Origin: Silurus meridionalis
Lineage: Eukaryota > Chordata > Actinopteri > Siluriformes > Siluridae
NCBI RefSeq assembly: GCF_014805685.1
Contig: NC_060887.1
Coordinates: 8,901,463-8,965,462, forward strand
Direction: 5' to 3'
Length of the DNA stretch: 64,000 nucleotides
A model generated the notes under the pieces. The model saw only the letters and a list, made by a program, of their open reading frames with translations, searched no databases and was not told where the DNA came from. Positions 1 through 12,583 of this stretch are shown one piece after another. Position numbers and translations under genes: made by a program. Position 1 is the first letter of the stretch. The number at the start of each line of letters is the position of its first letter.

Positions 1-584
1 TTCACATGATTTTTCCCAACCTAAACTATCAATCACCACTCTTTCTTACTGTGCAGTTTTGCTAAGGAACCTGCACATATTTACTTCATGATACTGAGAT
101 GGCAAAATCAGTAATGTTCAGGCTGTATGTTGTTAAAATCAATACAAGCATCCCAGTTCTCCAAAACACTCTATATCTACAATCCCTTTAAATCTGCTCC
201 TGTACCTAAGAAAAACCTAGTCACAAGTTTTGACTAAACTAATTTACAGATTACAACCTAGACTCCAGAGTCCTGAACACTATTTGGTAGACTGTTATAA
301 TTATAAGACACTAATTGGTAACTGTTCCATAACTGTTGGGTATTGTAAGAGAAAGATATGCCACATGTCTTCACTATTTAAGGTACCAACAAATAACCTG
401 CACCTTTTGATTGAAATAGGTGTGGAGGTCATAATAAACCAAAACTTTGCAATATAAAGTTTAACTAAAAATATAAAGATATGAATAAGGAGTAATGTTT
501 TGAGGAATTAGATTATTTAGAAGATACCAGTTTTAATTGCTTTGTCACACATTAACATTAGCTGTGAGGCAAACACATGCATTA
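1..584. other. AT-rich sequence, nothing recognised
   Basis: No gene, repeat family or clear signal is seen here. The short open frames have no recognisable protein character. Confidence 0.4.
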
Positions 585-772
585 ACAGCATTTGGCAGAA
601 GCCCACATTCAAAGTGACTTACAATTATACTATTTATAGAAATGCAGTTGAAGGTTAATGGCTTTGCTCAAGTGTGCTGAAGTGGCAGCTTGCCTGGGAT
701 TTGAACTCATGACTTGGTGGTTTAGAAATCCATTGTTTTAACCACTGAACTCCCACTTCCCTTCAGGTACCC
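585..772 (-). repeat. tRNA-derived SINE copy, reverse orientation
   Basis: On the plus strand the copy runs from a GCATTTGGCAGAAGCC tail through 'ggctttgctcaagtg' and 'tggcagcttgcctggg' to 'tttaaccactgaactcccac'. This order is typical of an abundant teleost SINE read backwards. The reverse-complemented B-box-like part is near 705 and the A-box-like end near 755. The same family recurs near 10.6, 14.0, 14.8, 32.3 and 36.8 kb. Family assignment is from memory of the consensus. Confidence 0.6.
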
Positions 773-2430
773 AGTGCAACACTGGCTAATATGGAGAATA
801 TATTTTACATAAAGCAGAAACTAAGGTACACAATTATTTAGTAGTTATATACATAATGGCATTTATACACTGTAGAAGTGACACACTGTGAATGAAATAC
901 TATGATATTAGCACTATGGTGTGACAGTCACACAGGAATGTAAGAGAAATAAAATTAATAGTTATCTGCATTAGGCTTTGGGAGTAAACCCCTGGCCTAC
1001 ATACACTACATTTATTTGCTTTAACATTAGAATTTCACTTCACTGGAACAAAGAGGCCAAAACCTGTTCCCACATGACAATATACAAAACAAAAGTTAAA
1101 TTCAATTTAATTTTATTTGTATAGAGATTTTAACAATAGACATTGTCACAAAGCAGCTTCACAGATGCAAATAGATTATAGATATACATTTTACATTTTA
1201 TATTTACAATGTATAGTGTATGTTAGGAGGATTTACAAATTCTTAATCTACATGTGTACCATTAAAAAAAAAAAAAAAAAAAGATGTTTGAGAATTAAAA
1301 AGTTCACCCAACCCTACAGTATATTGCTGTACATAGTCTTATGCACTGTTGGTGTCATTCGTTTATTGAATGTTCTAATAGTTATGCAATATGAAAAAGG
1401 ACTTACTGCTTTTTTTTCACTATAATATACTACATTTTTTAACTGCATCTGGAGACAGTATAGCAATAGCGAATAACCCCTGATAGCACAACTTAAATAT
1501 GTTTGAATTAAATGTCCTCTGAATTTATTTATCTGTTTCTCAATTACCCAGAGCCATCCCTATGCATTGATTTTTTATTTTTTTTAGTTTCCTCATTTTT
1601 ATCTTATTAATAAAGCCAGATACATTTCAGATGCTGGTCTTTTCACAAAAGTTAAACATTTATTTTACAAAATCTTCACAGAGCACATTTTATGTACAAT
1701 GTTATTTGTCGGAAATTAGTTAAAAATTGTATAATAGATAATGTGAAATGTCTCAGCACTGACCCCACTAATGTATAATAGATAATGTGAAATAGCTCAG
1801 CACTGACTCACTCGCATCCATTCATCTGGTCTAGATATATTGTCAAATGACAACAATGAACTCATCCAAAGCAAATCTGAAATCTTTACTCTCGTCTTTA
1901 TATTCCACACACACTATTTTTGTGTTTGTCATTGTCACAACTGCTTCACATGCCCCAACCAAATTGGCTTGCTATTTGGACAAATAATGCTAATCATTAC
2001 AAATAATTAGAATTAGAAACAGTTATGTTATTTTCCTATTTTTATTTGGCTAGTTAGGCTAAAATATTTGCATAGAACCCAGACACATAACATTTCTTTG
2101 CATATAGACTGTTGAGTTCACAAATTGGAAAAAAATAACCTCATTATATCTGATTGTTGTACCTTTTCTGAAGCAAACATAGATAATTACATAACATAAT
2201 ATGCTGCTAATGATTGTGGCATTCATGCACAAAGAAATTCTAAGTCATATGATTAGTTTGGTGATTAGATTCGAGAATGATATCCATAATGAAAAGGTCT
2301 TTGTGTAAGTGAATCTGATTTGGATAAGAGCTTTGCATATGCTGTTCACATAAGGGACAAATATTTTGATTGCTGCCCAAAAAGTCCCTGGGGCCCAAAG
2401 GTCTTAGAGTTTACAACAATCCTTTTCATT
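773..2430. other. Gene-free AT-rich stretch with small repeats
   Basis: No gene is recognised. Around 1095-1195 there is a reverse copy of the 3' part of the dispersed AATTG-tailed repeat ('acaaagcagcttcacag'). A poly(A) tract sits at about 1264-1282. At about 1727-1815 a roughly 45-bp segment ('tataatagataatgtgaaat') is tandemly duplicated. The rest shows nothing. Confidence 0.45.
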
Positions 2431-2569
2431 ATTCATTACTTGTTCACAAACCATATTTCACCTGTTGGTGTAGCAATATAAATACTCCAGCAAGAAGTCC
2501 CTTGGTTTTGACCTCCATGCTCCTCATCTCTCTGCTGCTCCCTCCATTAGCTGCTTGAGTTTTATGCTG

Positions 2570-2795
2570 CTATAATCTGGAACACTGACTGCACCCCAGG
2601 CCTCCTCACCCTACATCAGTATCTGGCTTTACTAAAGCCTGTGTGGCACAATTCTGCACAAGCACACTCTAAAATCTATTGAAACAGAAGGATGGAGGTT
2701 GTTATTATTATTATAACAGCAAACTGAATGTGGAGTGAGATGTTTAAAAAGCCCACATGAATCCTATGGTCAGGTGTCCACAAACTTTTGCTCTC
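2570..2795 (+). mobile_element. MITE family B copy (CACTATAT-type ends), 3' part
   Basis: The segment carries 'ctgcaccccaggcctcctca' and ends with 'ggtcaggtgtccacaaactt'. These match the right half of the complete copies at 9413-9762 and 47425-47870. The left end is diverged or missing. It is a non-autonomous DNA transposon relic. Confidence 0.55.
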
Positions 2796-3449
2796 TATAC
2801 TAAAGCAAGTGATTTGTTTTTACAATTCTGATGATTTCCAACATCCATTAGTCTATTCACTGTGTATGACAAAACCTTTTTTTATTCAAACCAAGCTGGG
2901 GTGGACCACCATCACTCTACCTGCTTATATTTATGCATTAATACCTATTTCATCTTTTGCCTTTCTATCATTTGCCATTGTACCTCCACAGCATTTCGCC
3001 GTTTGCATTCTTCCTCCACAGTTCGTTCCTCGCCTGATGCCATTTCTCTGGATGACCCCGGCAAAACAGAATGACTTTTTTTTTTTTATTATTAGGATGA
3101 TTTGTCATCCCAAAGGACTTGCAGCTCTTCATAGAGGCTGCCTCAATGATTGGTTTAGGTGGTTTCTATAGCGATCTCTTGTAGTCCACTTCCATGCTTG
3201 CTGAGGTTACTTCTCTGCCTCTCAAGGAAGTTATAATCTTCCTCTGTCACTGCCTATCTTTAAGGTCACCACTAGAATTGTGTTTGTGTTTTCTGACAGC
3301 TGAGCAGCTGTGCACATTCATTCTTAGAGCACATCTGAAACCCTGGTTATTCCAGGCATAAAATCGTTACGTACCGATCAATGTTAAGACTTCAGAAACA
3401 CCATCTACTATTAACATCATCTGCACTATTTGAAAACTCAAGTCTTCTA
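2796..3449. other. Intergenic, nothing recognised
   Basis: An open frame at 2788-3171 exists but shows no domain or coding character. A T-run lies near 3077. No other feature is seen. Confidence 0.4.
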
Positions 3450-4457
3450 GTATATTCATTTTTTAATTTGAACTCCCAAAAGATTGAAGATACAGAGCCT
3501 GAAATAATTTGGATATGCATCGTTTTTTATGGTTTTTGAGAGACACATGCATGTTAGACAATTAGTTATTATAACAGTATGAATATTTACTTTGACCAAA
3601 CAATTGTATAAATGTACAGATGTTCCTTTATTCTCATTTAAAAATCCTTTCTTAGCATGAATTACAGCTTCACACACTCTTCTTATCTGGACAGGTTTTT
3701 TTTTTCTCCAAACATTCAGCTGAAAAACTGAAATAATGCCATGCATCCTGTTAAATTTGTCAAAGATATAATTCAATAGTTGGAGATTCTTTTCTGACTT
3801 TGCGATCCAGTTCATCCCTGAGCAGTTCAGTAGGATTCAGATGCAGTTACTGAACAGGCCATTTCATGATAGATAACACTCAGCCAACTGCTCTCTAAAT
3901 AATACTTAGAGCTTATGCTTTTAGCTGATTTTATCTTGTTGTATGGTGAAATTTGATCAAATGAGCCTCCATCCAGATGGAATTTCTTAATGATGAAGAA
4001 CGGAATTGTAGTCATGTTGGGTCAGTATTCTTTTACCAAGAATAAGTCCAAGCTCTACTGCTCCAAAACAACCACACACCATTAAGCTTTTACCTCCATG
4101 TTTGACTGTGGGTTTGAGAAAGTCTGCTAACATCATCCCTCCTTTTCTCAATCTTACATAAATTATTGAGTTAGAGACAAAAATGCCTGGACTCATTTGT
4201 CCAAAGATTTTTTTTCCAGTCATTCACTGTCCAGTTCTTGTCTGTTTTTTTTTCGTTTTACCGAGTTTGCTGCATAGACGCAAAAGCCATAAAATACTCC
4301 ATACTTCTGTTTTTCCATACTTTTGACCGACACTTTTATAGCTGTAACAAAAAAGTGTCGAACACTGATCCTGTGATTGTACAATGACATACAAGCTGCC
4401 CTGATTACCAGCTGCCATCATTTCCATCGGTCTGAATGCAATTACATTAAGCTTCAC
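3450..4457 (-). pseudogene. Tc1/mariner transposase relic
   Basis: Translated fragments on the minus strand retain Tc1-type DDE transposase landmarks. At 4223-3987 there is a stretch with YVRLRKG, then LKPTVKHGGKSLMVCGCFGA, the conserved block around the second catalytic Asp. Near 3815 a fragment starting MNWIAKSEKN resembles the 'WPAQSPDLNPIE' region. Reading frames are shifted and stopped between blocks, so it cannot make an active transposase. Clear terminal inverted repeats were not located. Confidence 0.75.
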
Positions 4458-6240
4458 ATTAAGTCAAGCTTTAGATTTATTTACTTTGAAATTTTCCCTT
4501 TATTAAAATTTTGAAATACCTCGTAATACTCCACTGACTTCTTTTAATTCTATTTATTTGTCATTTCTATTACGGTCACCTGATGTTGTGAAATAAGGTC
4601 GAAGCCTCTTATTCGTCTGCATCGAGCACTTGCTTTATTGCACACTTTAAAATGTCATCTTTCACTGCCTGTTGTGTTAAAAGCACAAAGACTCGCTTGC
4701 TCACCGCCCTTTACTTCCACGGAAACATTAAGAGTGTTTGCACTGCAGAGTCCCACGCAGAGACCTCGGAGAGAATGGGGGGTTAGGCAGGAAGGGCTTC
4801 GTGTGATCTAAATGCAGCATTCAACATCATCTAGGGAGAAAAGCAGAAACCTGCGTGGCCGTTAAAGTCAGATATGTTATCGTCATAACAAGTTTCTGAT
4901 GAAGCCAGTTGCAGTCTATTAATGAGTCATTAAAACACTTCAGTAGATCGCATTCCAATCACTGGAGTGATATTATGTGTGAGTCAAATGGGTTGAAAAT
5001 GGATTTTTTTTCTGCTGTTTACATGAAATTAGAGACTACATTTTATTTTAATCTTCCGGCACTAGCGTTTCTAAGCACCTGGGCATAGAAAATAATTAGC
5101 TATGCACTTTCAAGCAAAAAAATAATAATTATAAGGTATAATAAATCAGATGTGAATTCGGGCGAAGTGAGACCAACCGATACAGCCGTGCGAATTGATA
5201 TTAACATCCTCATCCGTCCTACTGATTCGATTGTAATTCCGCTGCTCAACCCATGAAGTTCAAAGGAATGATTGTGAATATGAATCACAGCTGAAATAAA
5301 AAGGATCGCTTTCAATAACATTATGCTAATTATGAGGTAGAGGAATAAAAAGCTTTATTGTCTCTGCGATTTTTTTTTGCCTCTATCTAATTCCACTTCA
5401 GATGAACAAGAGCTTGTATTTGCTTCAGGGATTTGCTGAACCTGTGCACAGATTCACCTAGGCACAATAGGAGTAATCCTTTCACAGACACCTGTTTAGA
5501 ATTGAAGCTCTCTCACACACTAAATGACTAATTGGGTGTGCGGACCTGAAGAGTCCTGAATTTCAACTCAGTCTGTTTTAGATTTGTAGGTATGATGCTG
5601 CACATTCAACTTCTTTATAGTGTTTCTAAAAAATGCTCAATTATACGGTATTCTATTTATACCTTGCACTGCTAAATAGTACCTGTTATATACTAATCAT
5701 TATATATTTTCAATGATTATATACAATTTATACTTATAATCAATGACGGTATTCCAATATACCTTGCATTGCTAAAAAAAAAGCAACATATATATACTAC
5801 TTATTTTAGGTGATAAATTATATAAAATATTATATGGAAATTGTTTTGTCTGTCCTAGGTTTGAAGCTGCGACAAAAAAAAAGCAGTAAAGACACTGTCA
5901 GCCTACAAACTTCCATGCATTTCACTAAGCAAATTGGGTTACTGAAAAGCAGAACAGGATGACGTTATATCATAGTGCAACCAGGTTCGGAAGCGATTAT
6001 GTAGAGCATCCTAGGTGTTTGCTAATTTCATTTTCAAGCAGTATTCCTTTGTGTACCTGAATTAAATGAATAACTTTTTAACCATGACTCCACTGTGTAT
6101 TGTCTGCATCCGGTTTCCGAACAATATTATAAATCAAACTGAAATGAGGAGCCTTTTTTCAATAAATATATTTACATTCAAATCGCTGTTGTTTGTGATC
6201 CAGGCTGAAATCGTACATATATATACATCCTTGGTAGCTA
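4458..6240. other. Mostly low-repeat intergenic DNA, possible conserved noncoding element
   Basis: No gene is recognised. The part at about 4600-5500 is notable for lacking the repeats that fill the rest of the window. It carries several TAATTA/ATTA homeodomain-like cores and mixed base composition. The open frame at 5100-5321 (minus) has no recognisable protein character. From 5640 to 5870 it is AT-rich. Confidence 0.35.
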
Positions 6241-6905
6241 ATAGCTAACAGACATGGCATCCCAGAGGATCCATGCTGCACCTTTTGAAATTGAAATTGT
6301 TTCATTGTTGTTTCAGTGGCAACAAAAAACTCCCTAAAAGAGAATATGAGGAAGAAGAACGCTTGAGAGGAACCATACTTAAAAGAGAACTTGTCCTTAT
6401 CTTGGTGACACCGGATATCCATTTATACAGTTTCATCATTGTAGATGTTATCAACTGTTCACTGATGAACAATTGAGTGCAAAACTGCTGTGGCAGTTGT
6501 AATGCTAAGCCACTGTAGGGGAGTTGTGTGGTAGAACAGTTTGAACAGTATAACAGTTCTCTATAACTTTTAACTGCTTATCACTGAACAGTTCACCGCT
6601 ACAATCATGTAACTATAATGGACATTCAGTGTCATCCAGATGAGAATAGGTTCCTTTTTAAATCTGGTTCCTCTCAAGGTTTCTTTCTCATACCATCTCA
6701 GGGAGTTTTTCCTTGCCCCAGTCTCCACTCTACACAGGGATAAACTTATAAGGAACAAATGTATAGGCACTAAACAGATTTACAGCAATGTATAATTCCA
6801 ACTTCATGACCTCTATCTATGTAAAGCTGTAAGGCTGACAAGGTCTATTGTTTAAAAGCATGTATAAATAACACTGAATTGAATTGAATTGAATTAAATT
6901 GAATC
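6241..6905. repeat. Inverted pair of AATTG-tailed dispersed repeats (family A)
   Basis: About 6241-6500 is a reverse copy, seen as 'cttgagaggaaccatactta' and 'ctgttcactgatgaaca'. About 6550-6905 is a forward copy with 'cctctcaaggtttctttctc', 'gggagtttttccttgcccca' and an AATTG run ending near 6904. Two copies lie head to head. The repeat is an abundant fish element of uncertain class. Confidence 0.6.
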
Positions 6906-7615
6906 GAATCTCAGGAGCATCCACCCATACACACTAAAAAAAAAAAACCACTACTGAATAGCTTGACTTCAATTAGATTGGATCATGTTACACTATTTGT
7001 CGGTGATATGAATCATCAATTACAATCTTCTAAAACCATACTCCATGATGTAAGATTTTTTGGGGTTCTAGAGATCACCATTAATACGAGATGTCTTGAT
7101 TACAACCAACAGCTTGAACCGCCTAAAAGGAGGAGAAGACACTTTTTGAGTTTGGACTATTCGTGTGTTTTGTTTATGTATCACTGTCTGTTTTCACATC
7201 ACACGTATTTAAAAGGGCTCTCAATCCTTGTCTCATAGGATTTTTGGCCTTGTTCTGTAGAACGTCTAGTTGATGAAGTCACTGATCATAAATTAATAAG
7301 GCAAGATCACAGAGTCCAGAGTCCCCAAATGATATCTGCTGTTTAGTATTTGGATACTGACTCAGTCATTATGAATAATGTATTCCTGAAACCAGCCATT
7401 TAGATTTGTCAAAAATTGAAAGGACAGTGTATTTTCTCAAGCCAGAAAAGAAAAGAAATCAACCATTTAACCATCAGCTGTTTACAATAACCGGTATAGT
7501 TAGAAGTTAGACACTTCACCATATGATTAGTTTGTGCTTTTCTAACATCCCATTCCACATATAGTCCCTATTTACAGTTTTAATAACCTTCATTCTTCTG
7601 GGAAGATTTTCTAGA
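6906..7615. other. Intergenic, nothing recognised
   Basis: A short A-run lies near 6938. No gene, promoter or repeat family is identified in the remainder. Confidence 0.4.
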
Positions 7616-7875
7616 TGTTTGTGATCATTTAGCTACAAGGGTGACAAAATCAGGTAATGACGTTGTCACCCTTCTACTACAGTTGAGGAGGTCTGTTGTG
7701 CAGTCAGTGTTCCAATTCATCCCAAAGGTGTTAATTAGGGTTGAGGTCAGAGCTCTAAAGCTCTTCCACTCCAACCAATGTAAACCATATTTTCTTGGAG
7801 CACTTTTTCTGCACAGGGGCATTGTCATGCTCGAACAGATTTGGGTCTCCTAATTCAAGTAATGGAAAATACAAT
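7616..7875 (-). mobile_element. MITE family B copy, reverse orientation
   Basis: Segments such as 'ttaattagggttgaggtcag', 'gctctaaagctcttccactc' and 'ggggcattgtcatgctcgaa' are the reverse complement of the body of the CACTATAT-ended MITE. The ends are degenerate. Confidence 0.5.
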
Positions 7876-8375
7876 TGTGTGCCTTCAACTTTGTTGCTTA
7901 GAGAAGGACCTTAAATGGCTAGAAAAGTCAGGTGGCCCAATCCATATTGTCCATATGATGTATCTGTACTATCAAGTTCTTTAAAATGTGTGTTTTGAAA
8001 AGATGTTAATTCACCGAAGACTGGGTTAAAATTAAATTTGAATGGAAATTCAAGCCTGGAAATTCATATGCATCAGCTCTTTCTGCTAAACACAGAGCAC
8101 TGGCATTGCTGTCAGAAGCCATTAGAGAATGAGAAGCACCCCAGGCCTTCAGTGGTACAGTAGTTCAGAGAAGGCAAACAAAATCTAAATGTTCGAAAAA
8201 AACACTAAAACTGTGTTAATGAAGGATGTGAATATGTGAGTTATAGTAAATTTGTCTTTATAAATAAGATAGACAAGTGAATGAACAATAAGAACATACT
8301 GGCACTATTTCAGGGGTCTCCAACCTTTCGTAAACCATAAACCAGTTTTGTTCTGAAAATATTCTTACTAGTGGG

Positions 8376-8426
<51 letters not shown>

Positions 8427-9412
8427 CGTGTGTGTGTGTGTGTGTGTTTGTGTGTGTGCGTGCGTGTGAGTGATTTTTCAAGATGTCAAACCAATTGAGG
8501 CCTGTATTGGCTCATTATCTAATGTATCCCCACGTATCATACACATAGGGTTTGGAGCATGTGAACTGGAGCAATAAATCTGTCTTATATGTATGAGTAT
8601 TCATACTTTTGGAAAAATGCTTTTATTTTTTCCCTTCCCAGCTTTCTTTCTTTCTGTTTGCTTGATCTTTTCTTCCCTTTTCCACCAAACAAACTTTCAA
8701 GGGATGTTTGTTAAACCCTCATGTTAATAGCTGAACCTGCGGCAACTGGGGAAATGATGATTTCTGCAATCGCACTTTGCGTAAATGATTGAAAAAAATG
8801 TTTTTGTAAAAGTATTCACAAGAATAGGCTTCAGTAACACATGATCCTGAACAGGATAAAGCAGTTACTGAAAATGAATAAATGAAATCCACATTCATTG
8901 CTATTCATCTGAATTAATCTCTCACTCAGTTCTTCAAAATGACTGATCATACGGTACACTGATTGATTGTGTCTTTGAATTAATAAGCCTAAAATGCTCT
9001 TTACATCTCAGTCAGCCTTACAATTATACAATAGCTGCATACATTCCTTTTTATATAATAGTTTAAAGCAGTGTTTGTAAATCCTAATCTTATAATATGT
9101 TAAAACAAAAGCAAAACAAAAGCCAGCAGGGAGACAGTAAAGGAAACTCTCCACCCTTCCTCTTGTACTCAGGGGAACGCTTATGACAATGATGAAGGCT
9201 TGCAGAGGAAGTTTAGTTTAGAAGGAATTAGTGACATTGCAAAAATATTCAGCCTCGAGTTGTACAAAGAGTTTAAGTTTATTATATCTAGACCATTTAT
9301 TTAAAGTTATTCCAAGCTACTTCTACTATTCTTTCATTGTCAAACACAACAGACTATTACAATAATAACAGTGAGTACATCAGCTATGACAGTGTACCAC
9401 TGCTTTATTAGA
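7876..9412. other. Intergenic, microsatellite only
   Basis: Apart from the TG microsatellite listed separately, no gene or recognised repeat is seen. Confidence 0.4.
8376..8469 (+). repeat. (TG)n microsatellite
   Basis: A run of TG dinucleotides of about 90 bp with a few CG interruptions, read directly. Confidence 0.95.
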
Positions 9413-9762
9413 TACACTATATGGGCAAAAGTATTGGGACACCTCCCCAAACTGTTACCACAAAGTTGGAAGCACACAATTGTCATAGTATTAAAATTTC
9501 CATTAATTTGAACTAGAAGATCCAAATCTGTTTCAGCATGATAATACCCCTATGCAAAAACAGTTTTAGAATGAATTGGACAACAGACCCCAGACCTTCT
9601 CACTGAATAAGCACAAATGTCCACAACCACACTGCAAAATCTTCCCAGAGGTATGGAGGTTTATATAACAGCAAGTAGGGACTAAATGTAGAATGTGATG
9701 TATAAAGAGTACATATGAATCTTGTGGTTAGGTGTCCATAAACGTTTGTCCATATAGTGGAT
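9413..9762 (+). mobile_element. MITE family B, complete copy
   Basis: The element starts 'cactatatgggcaaaagtat' and ends 'aacgtttgtccatatagtgg', which are inverted terminal repeats. The 350-bp interior holds no coding frame. This is the best-preserved copy of a family also seen near 2.6, 7.7, 20.9, 26.8, 47.6 and 63.4 kb. Confidence 0.75.
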
Positions 9763-10530
9763 GTTATTGCGTAAAGTTGTAAGACACTGCTAATCTTAAT
9801 CCCATCATTTTCCAGAAAAAAACATACTGTTCCTGTAAACATTGTTATCAGGGGAGGTGTAGCTTCCAGGATTTCCTCGGCAGATTAAAGTTATACTGCA
9901 ACGCGTCAAGATAATTTGACTTTCAAAAAAAGTAAAACGAAATCTTTTTGCTACAGTTTTTGCACCTATTTCTGAGATCAGTTACAAACCAGAAAATGTG
10001 CTATTCTTTTATGTTTACTACATAAGTCCATGTTTTTTCATAGTTTGGATGTACAATGTACACTGAAGGAGAAGTTCAAACTTTTGATACATTTAGTACT
10101 GTTCAAAACACGTTTTTACAGGATTTATATGGTATGAACACATTTGTCAGCAGAGCAGAGGAGGGTGCTTTGTACATTCCAGGATTGTGAGTAATGCCAG
10201 TTTCCCATCACCCTAAACATTTCATTTCTGTCAAGCCTTTAATAGGTATAATAACAAGCAACAGAAAACCTCGTCATTATCAAGATGAAGTTGCAGGTTA
10301 TAATTCAATTAACTCCTTCTATAACTTCTATAGTGAGTCTATAAATACATTTCATCTGACAGTATCAGCAGGGTGTGATGTGTGAAATCGAATCACTCCT
10401 AGGGCACCAAGGAGGCACAGTCTGCACTTCTGATAATTTACACTAGTGACCATCTGAATCCAATTTGAGAAGATAGACCTTATTATCACATATATAGTAT
10501 CCACCCATGGAATTCTACTTTTCCTTCACA
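9763..10530. other. Intergenic, nothing recognised
   Basis: No gene or recognised repeat; small open frames only. Confidence 0.4.
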
Positions 10531-10539
10531 TATTCTAAC

Positions 10540-10672
10540 TTGTAAGGAAGCTGGGGTCAGAAGGCATGTTCAGGGATCTTGCTAATGTGCAAAACAGTAA
10601 CAGAGCTCTGATTTCTACTTCCAACCTTCTAATCAGCAGCACAGTAGCTTCCAAACTGAGCCACCGCTGCCT
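10540..10672 (-). repeat. tRNA-derived SINE fragment, reverse orientation
   Basis: The order 'ggggtcagaaggcatgttca', 'accttctaatcagcagcaca' and 'aactgagccaccgctgcc' reads as a tRNA-like SINE head on the minus strand (gtggctcag ... ttagaaggt). It is diverged. Confidence 0.5.
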
Positions 10673-11185
10673 TGAGTTGGTGTGCAAAACCTTACTATCC
10701 ATGATAGCTTCATCATGAATAAGGGGCGAGTCAATATCACACTTCCTCGCAAAAGGCCAAGTGCAAAGCAATATGTTCACCTTTGACGTAGTGTGCTTCA
10801 AAACAGTGACAAAATAGATGGTAACTAGAAAATATATGCATTCCAAATTTATTACCAAGATTCAATGAATCAGCAATTTTGATGACATCATGCTACATTT
10901 TAGGTGCTGAGCAGATTTTCGGTCCGATCAAATTTAGTATAGAGGTTATAAAGTGTAATCGGATAAGTTTAGTGTCTATAGGTTGTTACAACCCTTATGT
11001 TTCTGTGCCTGAATTCTGTTGTGTATGTTGTCTTGTTTGCAGGTCCCATTACCACCCGGAGTTTCCAGCCTGCCCTAGTCTGCCTTGGTCCCGCCTCCAA
11101 TTAATGACCTCATGGCTGATGACTCTATTAAAGGAAGAGAAGGAGAAGCCACTGGCAGAGGGTTGTTGTGGAGTTTGGTGTGGTT

Positions 11186-11193
11186 TTGTAGTT

Positions 11194-11237
<44 letters not shown>

Positions 11238-11239
11238 TG
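11186..11239 (+). repeat. (GTA)n microsatellite, left half
   Basis: GTA/TAG repeats run to the left border of the nested hAT element. The other half, (TAG)n, resumes at 12064-12104, so a single array was split. Confidence 0.9.
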
Positions 11240-12062
11240 CAGTGGTGGGCCGTGCATTTGGTACTTGGGCCTTCAGTGGAGACTTACCCGACTTAATCCA
11301 CCTCTTAATACCACCACTATCACGGCGCAATTATAAAAATCATCAATACTATGCAAAAACGCAATATAACAACGCATGGAATTACAGAGAGAGAGAGAGA
11401 GGCATGTCACATATGGAGGGTAAATACCATTTTATTAAAGCAAGAAACCCAGTTAAGATTCCAAACCTCTACCCTTCAACCGCAACTGTGCACCTACATC
11501 ATCTGGAGCAGTTCAAAATTAATAGTTGTCTAATAACATGACAAAAACATCACCAGAGATACATACTTATAAATTGCACCGCTCCACTGAGGCTGTAATC
11601 CAGTGGTACGGCTCGTATTCACTGGTCTGGAAGTGGTGAAGAAACCCTTTTACCGGGCTGAGACAAGCTAGCTAGCTTCGGGGTTGGCCGACCTCTCCTC
11701 ACGATGTCTAGTTTTTTTGTTTTATATTGACCAACCAATCAGAGGACGGAAAAATGCTGACACTATTCTGGGCCAGCTGGTTAGATCAATTGTTAATAGA
11801 GAATAAGGTAAAATTCCAGCACAACTGATTCAGCACATAGAGGCTGAAATCTGACTGGACAAAAAAATCTAACATCCACATCCACGTATTGGAAGCAGTG
11901 CAGCCAAGAAAAACACTACGAAATGAAGAGAATAAACTGTTGGGAATAAATTAATAGAATTTCATGGAACAAATATTAGAATTTAGGTTGTAAATGTAGG
12001 TCAGTGCTTCTGAATACTACAACAACAACTACTCAGTGGCGGGCCATCAGGGCTTCCCTGCT

Positions 12063-12063
<1 letters not shown>
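11240..12063 (-). mobile_element. Non-autonomous hAT element inserted in the GTA tract; right end micro-inverted
   Basis: The left end is CAGTGGTGGGCCGTGCATTT, and the body matches in reverse the element at 40219-41257 (shared 'gaacaaatattagaattta'). The expected right end is present but as a reversed block, 12016-12063 (tactac... then CAGTGGCGGGCC). Reading that block on the other strand restores a normal ...GGCCCGCCACTG terminus followed by AGTAGTTG. This equals the 8 bp (11232-11239) before the left end, the hAT-type target duplication. No transposase frame is present. Confidence 0.7.
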
Positions 12064-12104
<41 letters not shown>

Positions 12105-12583
12105 TTTGGCGTTGTGATATATGTTTCTTCTGGTTATGACTTTGGCCTGTATTTTGACCCTGAGATTGGTTTGCCCTTTTGGACTTTGTTGCTGTTTCTT
12201 TATATAGTTACCACTGTATGTAAAGCACTTACTTGACTGGCAGTAGGGGTGTGGCTGCTATTTCTTTTGGAGTGGGGATTGATGTTCTGTGTTTTGTAGT
12301 AGGGAGTTAGGGAAGCTAAATGTTATTTTGTTTCTTTTCTTTCAGCCAAGAAAGCTTAAACTCAAACATTTTTGTTTATTATTTTGGCCTTGGCCCACCC
12401 TGAAGACAAACCATTGTACAGTTGTGTATATCTGTAATAATTACACTTGTCTTATCAATATACCAACAGTTTCAATATACCTTTGTGTGTGTTTAATTAG
12501 TATTATTTTTTATAAACATATCTATCCTCTTCAATCCTGAGCTAGTTACTCCATGCGGCCTAACCCTAGGCTGGGTCGTAACA

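Larger units (their letters stand above)
10984..12583 (+). mobile_element. Solo LTR of a retroelement with a nested insertion
   Basis: It opens TGTTACAACCC (10984) and closes GGGTCGTAACA (12583), an imperfect inverted terminal pair of the TG...CA type expected for an LTR. No retroviral coding lies between or beside it. The flanks AGGT/AGGC could be a decayed 4-bp target duplication. The same opening recurs at 63697. A GTA trinucleotide tract inside the LTR is split by a hAT insertion (11240-12063). Removing that insertion leaves an LTR of roughly 0.78 kb. The solo-LTR reading is inference; a MITE with similar ends is the alternative. Confidence 0.5.

Noticed and set aside
10879..11541. 220-residue plus-strand frame with a long Val run
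   Set aside because: It runs across the GTA microsatellite and the border of a hAT insertion. No domain is seen.
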